In this document: in pieces, positions 16,829 to 25,983 of the stretch
Numbering within the stretch: position 1 is the first letter of the stretch
Layout: every line of letters begins with the position of its first letter
Assembly (NCBI GenBank): GCA_001013295.1
Contig: LAZY01000044.1
Coordinates: 40,590-104,589 of the forward strand
DNA length: 64,000 bases
Reading direction: 5' to 3'
Source of the DNA: Chryseobacterium indologenes
GTDB lineage: Bacteria > Bacteroidota > Bacteroidia > Flavobacteriales > Weeksellaceae
Made by a program: the position numbers and the translations under genes
Notes under the pieces: model-generated
The model's database searches: none
What the model was told of the DNA's origin: nothing
The model's input: the letters and a program-made list of their open reading frames with translations, nothing else

Positions 16829-18214
16829 ATGAAAAAAATAGCATTAGCATCAGCAATACTGTTGCACTTACATTGTTATAAAGCACAGGACACCATTCAC
16901 ACCAGAAACCTACAGGCAGATCTTGCCATGATTCACCCTGATAACGCCCTTCAGGAAAAAAAACCGTTCTTTAAAAAGGAATGGGTGAAGAAATCTGTGG
17001 CACCTGCCATACTTTTCTCTGCCGCGGCCGCAACCTGGGGAGAAAAAGAGAATATCCGTGAGGTAAGAAACCGATATTTGCCCAACTTCAAGGTAAAATA
17101 CGACGATTATCTTCAGTATGCCCCTGCGGCAACTGTTTATGGATTAAAGCTTGCCGGGGTAAAAGGGAGAAACAATATAGGAAGAGCTACCTTGTCTTAT
17201 GGTACCAGTTTAGTCATTATGGCCATTTTAGTGAATTCCATTAAATATACTGCTAAAGTGGAACGTCCGGACGGTTCCAAAAATAACTCTTTTCCATCGG
17301 GGCATGCTGCGATGGCGTTCACCAATGCGAGTTTTCTACACAAGGAGTATGGTATGGTAAATCCTGCCTATAGTATTGCAGGATATGGTTCTGCCACCCT
17401 TACAGGCCTTGGCCGAAACCTGAATAACAGACACTGGGTTCCGGATATTCTTGCCGGTGCCGGTATTGGAATTATATCAACAGAGCTTGGGTATTTTTTC
17501 ATCGATAAAATTTATAAGAATAAGGGAGATAATTTAAGCATCTTATCCAGAATACAGGGAAATGATTACCCTTCTTTTCTTGCTCTGAAAATGGGTACAG
17601 CATTAGGTACCACCAACTTCCTGAGGGAATCAGAACTGGATGACAAAAAACAAGTCGGTTTTGAAGGTGGACTGGAAGGCGCCTATTTCTTTTCAAAAAA
17701 ATGGGGTGTGGGAGCGGATATAAGCTTCAGCAGCTTCCCTATTAAATCTCAAAGAATCACCTTTGATGACGGACAGGGTTTTGGTGACCACGAAATCAAA
17801 ACACAATCTCTTGGATTCCTGGCTGCAGGGATAGGACCTTATTATTCTCATGAATTTTCTGATAAATGGCAGCTTACTTTAAAGGCAACTGCAGGATATT
17901 CAGCAACCGCGAGTGGAAAAGTATTTGTAAAAGGAGATGGTATAGACACTCCTACTCATGAGCTTCAGATAGCCCGATACAAACCGAAACCTGCTTTCCG
18001 TTGGAATACCGGAGCTTCCATTACCTATAAATTCAATCCGGGATTAGGACTTACACTGTATTCTGACTATAACCAGATCAACTCTACCATCCGTTATCAC
18101 TTCAGTGACGACATTAAAGAAAGTGAAGAACTTGATCAGGAACTTAACCACATGATTGCCAAAGAAAAAATTAATTATGTTACATTAGGCTTACGATTAA
18201 CGGCCTATTTTTAA
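16829..18214 (+). CDS. PAP2 phosphatase with C-terminal outer-membrane beta-barrel
   Basis: The 461-residue protein has a signal peptide ending near YKAQ. A PAP2 acid phosphatase domain follows with all three motifs: K-x6-RP (KYTAKVERP), PSGH, and R-x5-H-x3-D (GRNLNNRHWVPD). From about residue 240 to the end the sequence changes to alternating aromatic/glycine strands and finishes in aromatic F, as outer-membrane barrels do. The enzyme thus appears to be tethered in the outer membrane with the phosphatase in the periplasm. Likely substrates are lipid phosphates, perhaps undecaprenyl or lipid A species. Confidence 0.85.
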   Translation: MKKIALASAILLHLHCYKAQDTIHTRNLQADLAMIHPDNALQEKKPFFKKEWVKKSVAPAILFSAAAATWGEKENIREVRNRYLPNFKVKYDDYLQYAPAATVYGLKLAGVKGRNNIGRATLSYGTSLVIMAILVNSIKYTAKVERPDGSKNNSFPSGHAAMAFTNASFLHKEYGMVNPAYSIAGYGSATLTGLGRNLNNRHWVPDILAGAGIGIISTELGYFFIDKIYKNKGDNLSILSRIQGNDYPSFLALKMGTALGTTNFLRESELDDKKQVGFEGGLEGAYFFSKKWGVGADISFSSFPIKSQRITFDDGQGFGDHEIKTQSLGFLAAGIGPYYSHEFSDKWQLTLKATAGYSATASGKVFVKGDGIDTPTHELQIARYKPKPAFRWNTGASITYKFNPGLGLTLYSDYNQINSTIRYHFSDDIKESEELDQELNHMIAKEKINYVTLGLRLTAYF

Positions 18215-18221
18215 AATAAAA

Positions 18222-18254
18222 AAAGCCTTCAGTATTATTGAAGGCTTTCATTTT
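18222..18254. terminator. Bidirectional terminator
   Basis: AAAGCCTTCA (18222-18231) pairs with TGAAGGCTTT (18239-18248), with A runs on the left and T runs on the right. It serves the convergent PAP2 and M1 genes. Confidence 0.85.
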
Positions 18255-20119
18255 TATAATGTCTTAGTGTTATCTTCCGGAGTATAATCCATGAAGAGAT
18301 CTCCGTCCAGTTTCACCGATTTTACTTTTTTCTTGATAGGAATCACAAGATCGGTCATTTTCTGATCTTTTTCCCAAACAGATAGTGAAAAATGCAGTTT
18401 CTCGGTTGTCCCGTCTTCATAAGCCAATAGAGCATCAAACGGAATCGCAAAACCACCTACGTTCACTACGTTTACAGTAAGCAAATCGTTCATTTGTGAA
18501 ATTTTCCCCACTTTCAAATCAATATAATTATTGGTATAAAACCAATTATGGAAAAACCAGTTCAGATTTTTTCCTGAACCTGTGTTCATTGAATTAAAAT
18601 AATCCCACGGCACAGGATGTTTCCCGTTCCAGTTATTCATATAGTGATGTAAAGCTTTTTTGAATAAGTCATCTCCCAGATAATCTTTCAGAGCCAGATA
18701 AGACAGAGAAGCTTTCACATAAGAATTGTTTCCGTATCCTGCACCGCTTACCTGAGTACTCATGGTAATCACCGGCTGATCCTGTTCTGCAGACGGATCA
18801 TTGATCCATTTTTTAACCCTGAAGTTTTTATAAAACTCTTTGACAGCCTCTTCTCCGTTTTCATCAATTCCGATAAGATATTCCAGCGTGGTAGCCCAGC
18901 CTTCATCCATAAAGGCATATCTCGTTTCATTGATTCCCATATAAAAAGGGAAATAGGTATGGGCAATCTCGTGATCTGCTGTAAGCCTGGCATCCCTCAG
19001 GTCATCAGGAATACTGCTGTCGTTGATCATCATTGGATATTCCATATCAGCATATCCCTGAATGGCAGTCATGGCATTGTAAGGATATTCTACTCCCGGC
19101 CATTTTTTGGAGAACCAATCCAGGTTATAGCGCATCCAGTCTACATAATGTTCAAAATCTTTTGCTCCGTTTTTATACCCGGCCTGTACACTTGCTCTTT
19201 TAGTTTTCAGCTGTACACTTGCGGCATCCCAAACGTAATGATTGCTCATGGCAAAGCAGAAATCCGTAATATGATTGGCTTTAAATTTCCAGACGTTCCA
19301 TTTATTCTGACGGGTTACTTTGCCAGACTTCATTTCCTGCTCTGTTGCAATATGCATTACTTTATCACTCTTCAGCGAAGCTTTATATCTTTTCAGATAT
19401 TCCGGCTGAAGAACATCGTCAGGGTTCAGAAATTCACCTGTTGACCAGACTACATAATTTTTGGGTGCTGTAATCGCAAAGCTGTAATCATTGAAGTCGT
19501 TGTAAAACTCCTGTCTGTCTGAATGCGGAAGCATATCCCAGCCATTATAATCATCGTAAACGGAAATTCTTGGGAAAGAATAGGCTACATAAAACGTTTC
19601 AGGATCTATCTGTCCTTCTCTTCCACTCTGTACAGAAAGAGGATATTCCCATTCTATTTTTACCTCAGCTTTAGATCTTGATTTTAAAGCCGATTTAAGT
19701 TTTACTTTTTCAACCGTTCCCCAGCCATCACTATCTATATCATACTTTTCACCATTGACGATAAAAGATTTAATCTTCAGCCCTGAAGACAGAAAGTCTT
19801 TAGACACAACCCCTGATCTTGGTGATTGTGGCTTGTGCAGATTATTTACAAATCTTATGGCCAGTTCATTCAGCTGATCCGGGCTGTTATTTGTATAAAC
19901 AATCGTTTCTTTTCCGGAAACCATCTTTGTACCGGCATCCACTTTTACGTCTACATTGTAAATTCCCTTATTCTGCCAATAGTTTTTGCCCGGTGCTCCT
20001 GATATATCGCGTGTCCCTTTATCATAAGCTTTTCTGATATTTCTCGGCATATACAGGTCCTGTGCAGAGAGCTGCATCAAAGAAACCACCATCAGCATTC
20101 CGGAAAAAATTTTCTTCAT
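18254..20119 (-). CDS. M1-family metallopeptidase (621 aa)
   Basis: A secreted gluzincin with a signal peptide (to about residue 20). The zinc site is H383-E384-x2-H387 with the third ligand E406, exactly 18 residues on, and the exopeptidase-type loop ADMEYP lies just upstream. The fold matches the aminopeptidase N/LTA4-hydrolase family. Members in Bacteroidota work in the periplasm or outside the cell on peptide uptake. A second, clearly related M1 enzyme is at 29612-31549. The gene stands alone behind a shared terminator. Confidence 0.92.
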   Translation of the reverse strand: MKKIFSGMLMVVSLMQLSAQDLYMPRNIRKAYDKGTRDISGAPGKNYWQNKGIYNVDVKVDAGTKMVSGKETIVYTNNSPDQLNELAIRFVNNLHKPQSPRSGVVSKDFLSSGLKIKSFIVNGEKYDIDSDGWGTVEKVKLKSALKSRSKAEVKIEWEYPLSVQSGREGQIDPETFYVAYSFPRISVYDDYNGWDMLPHSDRQEFYNDFNDYSFAITAPKNYVVWSTGEFLNPDDVLQPEYLKRYKASLKSDKVMHIATEQEMKSGKVTRQNKWNVWKFKANHITDFCFAMSNHYVWDAASVQLKTKRASVQAGYKNGAKDFEHYVDWMRYNLDWFSKKWPGVEYPYNAMTAIQGYADMEYPMMINDSSIPDDLRDARLTADHEIAHTYFPFYMGINETRYAFMDEGWATTLEYLIGIDENGEEAVKEFYKNFRVKKWINDPSAEQDQPVITMSTQVSGAGYGNNSYVKASLSYLALKDYLGDDLFKKALHHYMNNWNGKHPVPWDYFNSMNTGSGKNLNWFFHNWFYTNNYIDLKVGKISQMNDLLTVNVVNVGGFAIPFDALLAYEDGTTEKLHFSLSVWEKDQKMTDLVIPIKKKVKSVKLDGDLFMDYTPEDNTKTL

Positions 20120-20229
20120 AACGATCCTTTTTAAAGATAGGTATCAAAAATAGCGAAAATGTAACACTGGACGGTAATTTCTTTTGTAATAATGTTTTAT
20201 GACAGATTATTTTTTGTTTAAAATATTCT

Positions 20230-22599
20230 CTATAGCCTATCCTGCTCTGCTGCCTTTTTGATTGTTTTTACATTCTTCACGGATTGATTTCCAAAATTGA
20301 ATTTCAAAGAAAGTGTAAAACCCTGTGTATCTGTATAATCAAGGAAATAATTATCCTGGTTCGCGTATTTCGTACTCACTTTCTGGCCCGTTGTTCTGAA
20401 AATATCGCTGACAATAAGCCCCGCTTCAAGTTTTTTATTAAAGAACTTCCTATTCATCACAAAATAAGCAGACCATGTACTGGAAATTCTGAAAGGTCCC
20501 TGAATTCCCGGAGAGTAATAACGGTGTCCCATTTCCATTTTCCAGTCGCTGGCTTTATCTAAAGTAAAGCTTGTAGAAATATTAGAACTCAGATTCCATA
20601 CTTTATTCTGGTGCAATATTCCGTCAACACCGTTGAAATAGTTTTCGTTATGTTCCAGATTTTCAGACACGATAATATTCCACCAAGGTTTTACTTCGAA
20701 ATTTTTATATAGACTCAGACCAAAAGCCTGCCCTTTCTCGATATTGGTAAAATGGTACACCACATTGTTCGTCGCCGGTACCTGATAAGAAATCTCCATA
20801 GCCGGATACTGATCTTTACGGTAATACAGATCCACATTCCAGTTCTTCCAGGAATAGCTCAGGTTCAGATTATGAGTAATCGTTGCTTTTAGCTGGGGAT
20901 CTCCCTGGAAATATGAGAACAGATTATAATAAGATTTTGCCGGATTCAGCCATGAGTAAGAAGGTCTGCTGATTCTTTTGCCATAGGAGAATCCGAATTC
21001 CTGTTTATTTTCTGTAGTATACTGGGCATAAAAAGTGGGGAAAAATTTCCAGTAACTGCTTTTATTAAGTTCATAAGGTTCAGAGACGATTCCTTCAAGA
21101 TTCGTCATTTCAGCACGCAGCCCACCTTTGAAGTTCCATTTTCCGATGTTGTAGGAAAGCGAAGAATACAGGGCAAAATTATGTTCCTTATAGTCGAAGA
21201 TACTGCTCTTTTCAGGTCGGTACTCCAATACTCCATTTTCATTATCGGAAAAATTCAATATACTGTTCGTCTTTACAAAGCTGTATTTTACTCCGGATTC
21301 AAGTTCCAGTTTGTCGCCTTTCCACTGATAATCCAACTGCGTAGAATACAATTGTACATCTGCTTTATTCTGCGTGAGGAAATTTTCTTCTCTTGGCAAT
21401 TGGCCTGCAAAATTCAGGTGGGTTGCTACATTCTGATATTTGCTTGCATTGTTTCCGGTAAAGTAGTTGATCCAGGACAAACTGCTTTTCTTATTCAGTT
21501 TCCGGTCTATCTGAAAGCTTAAAGAATTATTGATGGTACGGGAGTGATGATCATTGATCGTCCTGTAATCAGACTCTACAATATCCTGTGCATTGTAGAT
21601 AAGAGTGGGAACATTATAAGTTCCGAAGGATTTCGGAGAAAAAAAACCTGAATAATTGAGGCTTAGGTTAGTGAGACTGTCTATCTCATACTCCACATTG
21701 AAATTTAGGGTATTCTGGTTATTGTTTTTATCCTTTCTGTTCATGGTACTGATCCATCTGGTCTGACTTTCCTGATAATTGACAAAGTCTGTTCCTTCCC
21801 GGTAGTAGGTCCCTAAGCCTCTGTAATAGCTTGCCATTAAGGAAAGCTTATCTTTTTTATAATATTGGGAAAGGCCAAAGACACCTTTCGCATATTGAGT
21901 CTGTACATATTTGGAAGAGAGAATTCCCCGGTAACCCTCGATCTTGTTCTTTTTCATGACAATATTCAGCACGGCACTTCCTGAAGCTTCATATTTGGCA
22001 GGGGGATTGGTGATAACCTCCACAGATCTGATCTCATCTCCCTGAGTATTTTCCAGAAGGTTTTTGAGTTCATCTCCGGTCAGCATTACTTTTTTATCAT
22101 TGATCGTCACCAGGATTCCTGTACTTCCTTTTACGGTAAGCACGTTATTGTTTACACTTACATTGGGCGTATTCTTTAAGATCTCCCAGGCATTCAGTGA
22201 AGAGATATTGCTGTTTTCCACATTAAATTCCAGACGGTCTACCTTTCTTTTCACCAATGGCTTTCTTTTCGTCATGACCACTCCTTCTATTTCCTGAGAT
22301 TCTTTTTTAAGGATGATCTGTATAGCGTCAGGACTTTCCAGGTCCAACATCTTTTCATACAAAGAATATCCTTTCCCCGTGGCTACCAGTTTTATGTTCG
22401 GCTCTGAAATACCCTCCAACATAAAACTTCCGTTGCTATCTGTTTTCAGCTCTTTGATCAGCTCATTTTTTGAATTGAAAAGCTCAATCTTCACGGCTGA
22501 AAGTTTTTCATGTTCCAGATTTTCGACCGTTCCGCCAATCTTTTGTTTCTGAGCGAGGGTTAATATCGGTAAACACAGGAAAAGAATAATCTTGTTCAT
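20230..22599 (-). CDS. Outer-membrane beta-barrel receptor (TonB-dependent receptor-like)
   Basis: The mature protein has an N-terminal carboxypeptidase-regulatory-like domain (about 20-95), a plug-like region around residues 130-215, and a long beta-barrel rich in aromatic strand ends (OMP_b-brl_3 type). I start at 22597-22599 (MNKIILFLCLPI, signal peptide to LAQ, 789 residues) instead of the ORF's first Met at 22623. The gene is divergent from the histidine kinase/regulator pair at 22805-24889 and shares with it a control region full of phased direct repeats. It is therefore a likely target of that system. The ligand is unknown. Confidence 0.85.
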   Translation of the reverse strand: MNKIILFLCLPILTLAQKQKIGGTVENLEHEKLSAVKIELFNSKNELIKELKTDSNGSFMLEGISEPNIKLVATGKGYSLYEKMLDLESPDAIQIILKKESQEIEGVVMTKRKPLVKRKVDRLEFNVENSNISSLNAWEILKNTPNVSVNNNVLTVKGSTGILVTINDKKVMLTGDELKNLLENTQGDEIRSVEVITNPPAKYEASGSAVLNIVMKKNKIEGYRGILSSKYVQTQYAKGVFGLSQYYKKDKLSLMASYYRGLGTYYREGTDFVNYQESQTRWISTMNRKDKNNNQNTLNFNVEYEIDSLTNLSLNYSGFFSPKSFGTYNVPTLIYNAQDIVESDYRTINDHHSRTINNSLSFQIDRKLNKKSSLSWINYFTGNNASKYQNVATHLNFAGQLPREENFLTQNKADVQLYSTQLDYQWKGDKLELESGVKYSFVKTNSILNFSDNENGVLEYRPEKSSIFDYKEHNFALYSSLSYNIGKWNFKGGLRAEMTNLEGIVSEPYELNKSSYWKFFPTFYAQYTTENKQEFGFSYGKRISRPSYSWLNPAKSYYNLFSYFQGDPQLKATITHNLNLSYSWKNWNVDLYYRKDQYPAMEISYQVPATNNVVYHFTNIEKGQAFGLSLYKNFEVKPWWNIIVSENLEHNENYFNGVDGILHQNKVWNLSSNISTSFTLDKASDWKMEMGHRYYSPGIQGPFRISSTWSAYFVMNRKFFNKKLEAGLIVSDIFRTTGQKVSTKYANQDNYFLDYTDTQGFTLSLKFNFGNQSVKNVKTIKKAAEQDRL

Positions 22600-22678
22600 A
22601 ATCATATGGTCTTTTTGATGCAAAACAATACTGCTCTTGTTCTACGTCACAAAATTCTATATTGGGCAGGAGAATTTC

Positions 22679-22757
22679 GGTTAATGGAAGGTTAATGATG
22701 GGTTAATGTCTGTTTCTCTCCAAAAACTGAAATTCTACGGTTAACGAAAGGTTAATA
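22679..22757. promoter_or_regulatory. Phased direct repeats GGTTAAYG, candidate response-regulator sites
   Basis: GGTTAATG occurs at 22679, 22690 and 22701, exactly 11 bases apart. GGTTAACG at 22739 and GGTTAATA at 22750 are again 11 bases apart. Eleven-base spacing of direct repeats is the hallmark of OmpR/PhoB-family regulators binding head-to-tail on one DNA face. The pair sits about 35-53 bases before a -7 box for the kinase gene. The triplet lies 80-110 bases from the receptor start. The regulator at 24191-24889 is the obvious candidate binder. Confidence 0.75.
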
Positions 22758-22791
22758 CCTTTATAATATTTCAGGAAAATGCTTAAAACTT

Positions 22792-22799
22792 TATCTTTG
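22792..22799 (+). promoter_or_regulatory. -7 box TATCTTTG before the kinase gene
   Basis: It matches the Bacteroidota consensus TAnnTTTG. The ATG of the kinase is only 5 bases downstream at 22805, so transcription from this box would give a leaderless or nearly leaderless message. Confidence 0.5.
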
Positions 22800-22804
22800 T
22801 TTCG

Positions 22805-24133
22805 ATGATAACCAAGAGCAAAAATCTGATCTTCCTCTTTGCCACCTTATTCCTTCTTCTACTGGGAATACAGGTGTATTTTCTGTACAAAACCTATCAG
22901 GTAAAGGAAAGAGACATCTACAGATCTGCCAGCGATGGTCTCGCGAGCTTTACGGACAAGCTTGAGAACATCCATGATGCCAAGGAAATGAAAAGTGATA
23001 CACTTCAGAGAATCATCAGCAGATACTATAATAAGGAGATCAGTCAAAAGGAATTCATCTATCATTTCATAGAAGACAGAAAGGCTTCCAGAAAAAGGCT
23101 CAATGATTATATAGACAGCCGCCTGAAAAAAGATGGGTATAAAATCTCCGCAAGAATTGAATACACTTCTATCATTCATCTTCCGGACAGTACAAAACTG
23201 ATCAATCAGCCCATCATCATTTATGAAACAAAAGACAAGGTCAAAAAGCCCAAGGTAACCAGTACCGGAACCTGGAGAACCTCTTCTACCAAGGAAACCA
23301 AAGAAAAAGAAAACAACCGGGAGAGGGAAACATTTTTCGTCACCAGCAAGACCGATTTTGAAATAAAAAATATAAAGGCTCTTGTCTTCAAAGAATTAAC
23401 TTTATTGATTATCTGCTGCATTATCCTGCTTGCCAGTGTACTGCTTTTATACATTTTCACCCTCAATAACCTCATCAAACAGCAAAAGCAGGTAGAAGTT
23501 CTCCACACCGTTGTGGATAATATTTCCCATGAATTTAAAACACCTATCGCAACTTTAAAAATAGCGTCCAAAACACTGAAAAAAGGCTGGAATCCCGACA
23601 CGCTTCCTCTTATTGACCGACAGATTTCCCGGCTTGAAAGTTTAATGTATCAGCTTCACAACGATGAACTCCCTAAAGAAATCATTGCTGTAAAACCGGA
23701 AGACTGGGACTTTTTTATTCAGGATCTTGTGTTTACTTATCCTCAGACAGAATTTAAATTCGAAAATAAAGTCACTGAAAAGCTTCCTTTTGACAAAAAC
23801 CTCATGGAGACGGTCATTAAAAATCTTTGTGAAAACAGCATCAAATATGGGGCTTCCATAGTCAAAGTAAACACCGGCAGCTCCGCTCAACATCTCGAAA
23901 TCGAAATTTCAGATAATGGACAGGGCATGGAAAGTAAGGAGCTTACCAACATTTTTGAAAAGTTCTACAGAATACAGTCTAATAACATCCACAATAGCAA
24001 AGGGCTCGGGCTTGGACTTTATTTTGTAAAAAAAATAATTACTTCTTATGGAGGTAAAGTAAGTGTTTCCAGCCAGCCCGGTGTAGGAAGTACTTTTAAA
24101 ATATCTGTTCCCTATGAAGGTTCTGCCTTGTAA
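22805..24133 (+). CDS. Sensor histidine kinase (two-TM, HisKA type)
   Basis: The 442-residue kinase has a membrane helix at 8-28, a periplasmic domain of about 160 residues with no named fold, and a second helix at about 197-220. A HisKA domain with H242 (ISHEFKTPIATLK) and a HATPase domain (NLCENSIKYG, DNGQGM, GLGLGL) complete it. The cognate OmpR-type regulator follows after 57 bases. The arrangement with an outer-membrane receptor divergently encoded suggests envelope or nutrient sensing. Confidence 0.92.
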   Translation: MITKSKNLIFLFATLFLLLLGIQVYFLYKTYQVKERDIYRSASDGLASFTDKLENIHDAKEMKSDTLQRIISRYYNKEISQKEFIYHFIEDRKASRKRLNDYIDSRLKKDGYKISARIEYTSIIHLPDSTKLINQPIIIYETKDKVKKPKVTSTGTWRTSSTKETKEKENNRERETFFVTSKTDFEIKNIKALVFKELTLLIICCIILLASVLLLYIFTLNNLIKQQKQVEVLHTVVDNISHEFKTPIATLKIASKTLKKGWNPDTLPLIDRQISRLESLMYQLHNDELPKEIIAVKPEDWDFFIQDLVFTYPQTEFKFENKVTEKLPFDKNLMETVIKNLCENSIKYGASIVKVNTGSSAQHLEIEISDNGQGMESKELTNIFEKFYRIQSNNIHNSKGLGLGLYFVKKIITSYGGKVSVSSQPGVGSTFKISVPYEGSAL

Positions 24134-24190
24134 AATCAATGAATACACTTTCAATCCTACAACAGGACAGTTTGAAAAATATAAATAATA

Positions 24191-24889
24191 ATGAGTAAAA
24201 ATAAAATCCTTCTGGCAGAAGACGATCCGGATTTCGGAATGATCCTGAAACAATACCTGGAACTGGAAGATTTTGAAGTTACCTGGTTTCAGAATCCCGA
24301 AGAGGTTATCCCTCTTATTTCTTCAGACTTTCCGTTTCACATTGGCATTTTGGATGTCATGATGCCTAATATCGACGGCTTTTCTCTGGCTAAAATTATT
24401 CTAAAGGAAAGAAGTAATTTCCCACTCCTGTTTTTAACGGCAAAAAATCAGAAAATAGACAGGCTGACCGGGCTAAAAATAGGCGCTGATGACTATATTC
24501 CCAAACCCTGTGATCCGGAAGAGCTGGTTTTAAGAATCAAAAATATACTGAAGAGAACTTTACCAGCCATTACAGAAACTCAGATCAGGATTGGAAATTA
24601 TCACCTGGATACTCAAAAGCTGCAGCTTTCCCATCCCAATGGCAATATAAGGCTTACAGCCAGAGAACAGGAACTTCTTTTGTATCTTCTGAAGCATAAT
24701 CATTCTATGATCACAAGAGATAATATTCTGGACAACCTCTGGGAAACCAACGATTATTTTACCGGAAGAAGCCTGGATGTATTCATCAGCAGACTCAGAA
24801 AATATTTCAGCCATGATCCGGAAGTAAAAATCCAATCCCTGAGAGGAATTGGATTTGAAGTTGATTTTCCAACTGATGCTTCTTTATAG
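24191..24889 (+). CDS. OmpR/PhoB-family response regulator
   Basis: The 232-residue regulator has a receiver domain with acidic residues E10-D11-D12, phospho-acceptor D55 (GILDVMMPNIDG) and lysine in IPKP. The winged-helix DNA-binding domain (about 130-230) includes LTAREQELLLYLL and the recognition helix ending SLDVFISRLRKYF. It is the partner of the upstream kinase and likely binds the 11-base-phased repeats at 22679-22757. Its last 6 bases overlap the end of the convergent EEP gene. Confidence 0.93.
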   Translation: MSKNKILLAEDDPDFGMILKQYLELEDFEVTWFQNPEEVIPLISSDFPFHIGILDVMMPNIDGFSLAKIILKERSNFPLLFLTAKNQKIDRLTGLKIGADDYIPKPCDPEELVLRIKNILKRTLPAITETQIRIGNYHLDTQKLQLSHPNGNIRLTAREQELLLYLLKHNHSMITRDNILDNLWETNDYFTGRSLDVFISRLRKYFSHDPEVKIQSLRGIGFEVDFPTDASL

Positions 24890-25711
24890 TGAAAGGTTTA
24901 CGATAACCGGAAAATGATCTGACGGATACAACAGATTTTCCCTTCTGTCATTAATATGACGGTGAGATCTGATTTTAAAACCTTTGGTGAAAATATAATC
25001 AATTCTTTCTTTCGGAACTTCATTGACATTAAAAGCTGTGAAGGTTCCTACCGGACCGTAATGTTTGGTTTCGGAATGATAAAAAGTATCTTTCATGTTT
25101 TGAGAAAGGATCTTAATTGGTTCTGAATCATCGGTCAGGTTAAAATCTCCACTCAAAGTTACCGGCAGATTCTTCGGATTTAGTTCTTTGATTTTTTTCA
25201 GAATCAGTTCAGAAGATTTTACTCTTGCTATATTTCCTACATGATCGAAATGAAGATTCATGGCCAGAAATTCTTTTTTCGATTTTTTATCTTTAAAAAC
25301 GGCATAAGTACAGATTCTGTTCAGGGCGGCATCCCATCCTTTTGAAGGTTTCTCAGGAGTTTCGGATAACCAGAAAGTCCCTGACTTTACCACCTCAAGT
25401 CTGTTTGTATCATAAAAAAGAGCAGAAAATTCCCCTTTTTCTTTGCCATCGTCTCTTCCTACACCGATATAGTCGTAATTCTTCAATCCGGCTTTAATAT
25501 CTTTCATCTGTTCCGGAAGTGCTTCCTGTACTCCGAAATAATCCGGGTGGTAATAGGTCAGCAGATCTGCCACATCCTGCTTTCTCTGTGGCCAGGCATT
25601 TTCTTTATCCGATTCCACATTGAGCCTGATGTTGAAACTCATTACAGTAAGGTCCTGTGCAAATCCCAATACCGAAAGCATCAGGAACACCATTGAAAAT
25701 CTGAAATTCAT
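24884..25711 (-). CDS. Secreted endonuclease/exonuclease/phosphatase (EEP) family hydrolase
   Basis: The 275-residue protein has a signal peptide (to about residue 19) and the EEP fold motifs: SFNIR near the start, GVQEAL with the metal-binding Glu, GDFNL, and the terminal SDHFPV catalytic Asp-His. Secreted members of this type in Bacteroidota hydrolyse phosphodiesters or sphingolipids and sometimes act as nucleases; the substrate cannot be decided here. It is convergent with the response-regulator gene. Confidence 0.9.
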   Translation of the reverse strand: MNFRFSMVFLMLSVLGFAQDLTVMSFNIRLNVESDKENAWPQRKQDVADLLTYYHPDYFGVQEALPEQMKDIKAGLKNYDYIGVGRDDGKEKGEFSALFYDTNRLEVVKSGTFWLSETPEKPSKGWDAALNRICTYAVFKDKKSKKEFLAMNLHFDHVGNIARVKSSELILKKIKELNPKNLPVTLSGDFNLTDDSEPIKILSQNMKDTFYHSETKHYGPVGTFTAFNVNEVPKERIDYIFTKGFKIRSHRHINDRRENLLYPSDHFPVIVNLSL

Positions 25712-25735
25712 AGTTTATTTTATCAATTAGAGACA

Positions 25736-25763
25736 AAAATAAAACTTCTCCGCGACAGAGAAG
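25736..25763 (-). terminator. Terminator of the subtilase operon
   Basis: CTTCTC (25745-25750) pairs with GAGAAG (25758-25763). On the minus strand the stem is followed by TTTTATTTTT, so it ends the five-gene operon 25778-29432. Confidence 0.7.
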
Positions 25764-25777
25764 CTCCATTGATATGA

Positions 25778-25981
25778 TTATATTGTTAAATTATCTCTTT
25801 CTTCTTCTACAGATATAAAATATTCCTGAAATTCGGCCTCGGAAACCGGAACCGGGCTTTCAAGTTTTACAACCCCTATTGTTTTATAGTGGGCAGTCAG
25901 CGTGATTTTTTTAGTTTTGAGAAACTTTTCAAGCTCTTCTAAATTTATATCTTTTTTTAAAACGGCTAAGTAAGTCATCAT
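25778..25981 (-). CDS. Small I9-like protein, candidate inhibitor of the adjacent subtilase
   Basis: This 67-residue soluble protein has no signal peptide. Its pattern (YLAVLKK, then LEELEKFLK, then YKTIGVVKLE, then VEEERDN) parallels the N-terminal region of the subtilase encoded 2 bases upstream (YIVLLQ, LKKVEKELE, YKNLGILVVD, YYEKERE). That region in subtilases is the inhibitor-I9-type propeptide, so this looks like a propeptide domain encoded as a separate gene. Free-standing I9 proteins are known protease inhibitors. The resemblance is read by eye and needs a profile search; Met2 is an alternative start. Confidence 0.7.
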   Translation of the reverse strand: MMTYLAVLKKDINLEELEKFLKTKKITLTAHYKTIGVVKLESPVPVSEAEFQEYFISVEEERDNLTI

Positions 25982-25983
25982 GT

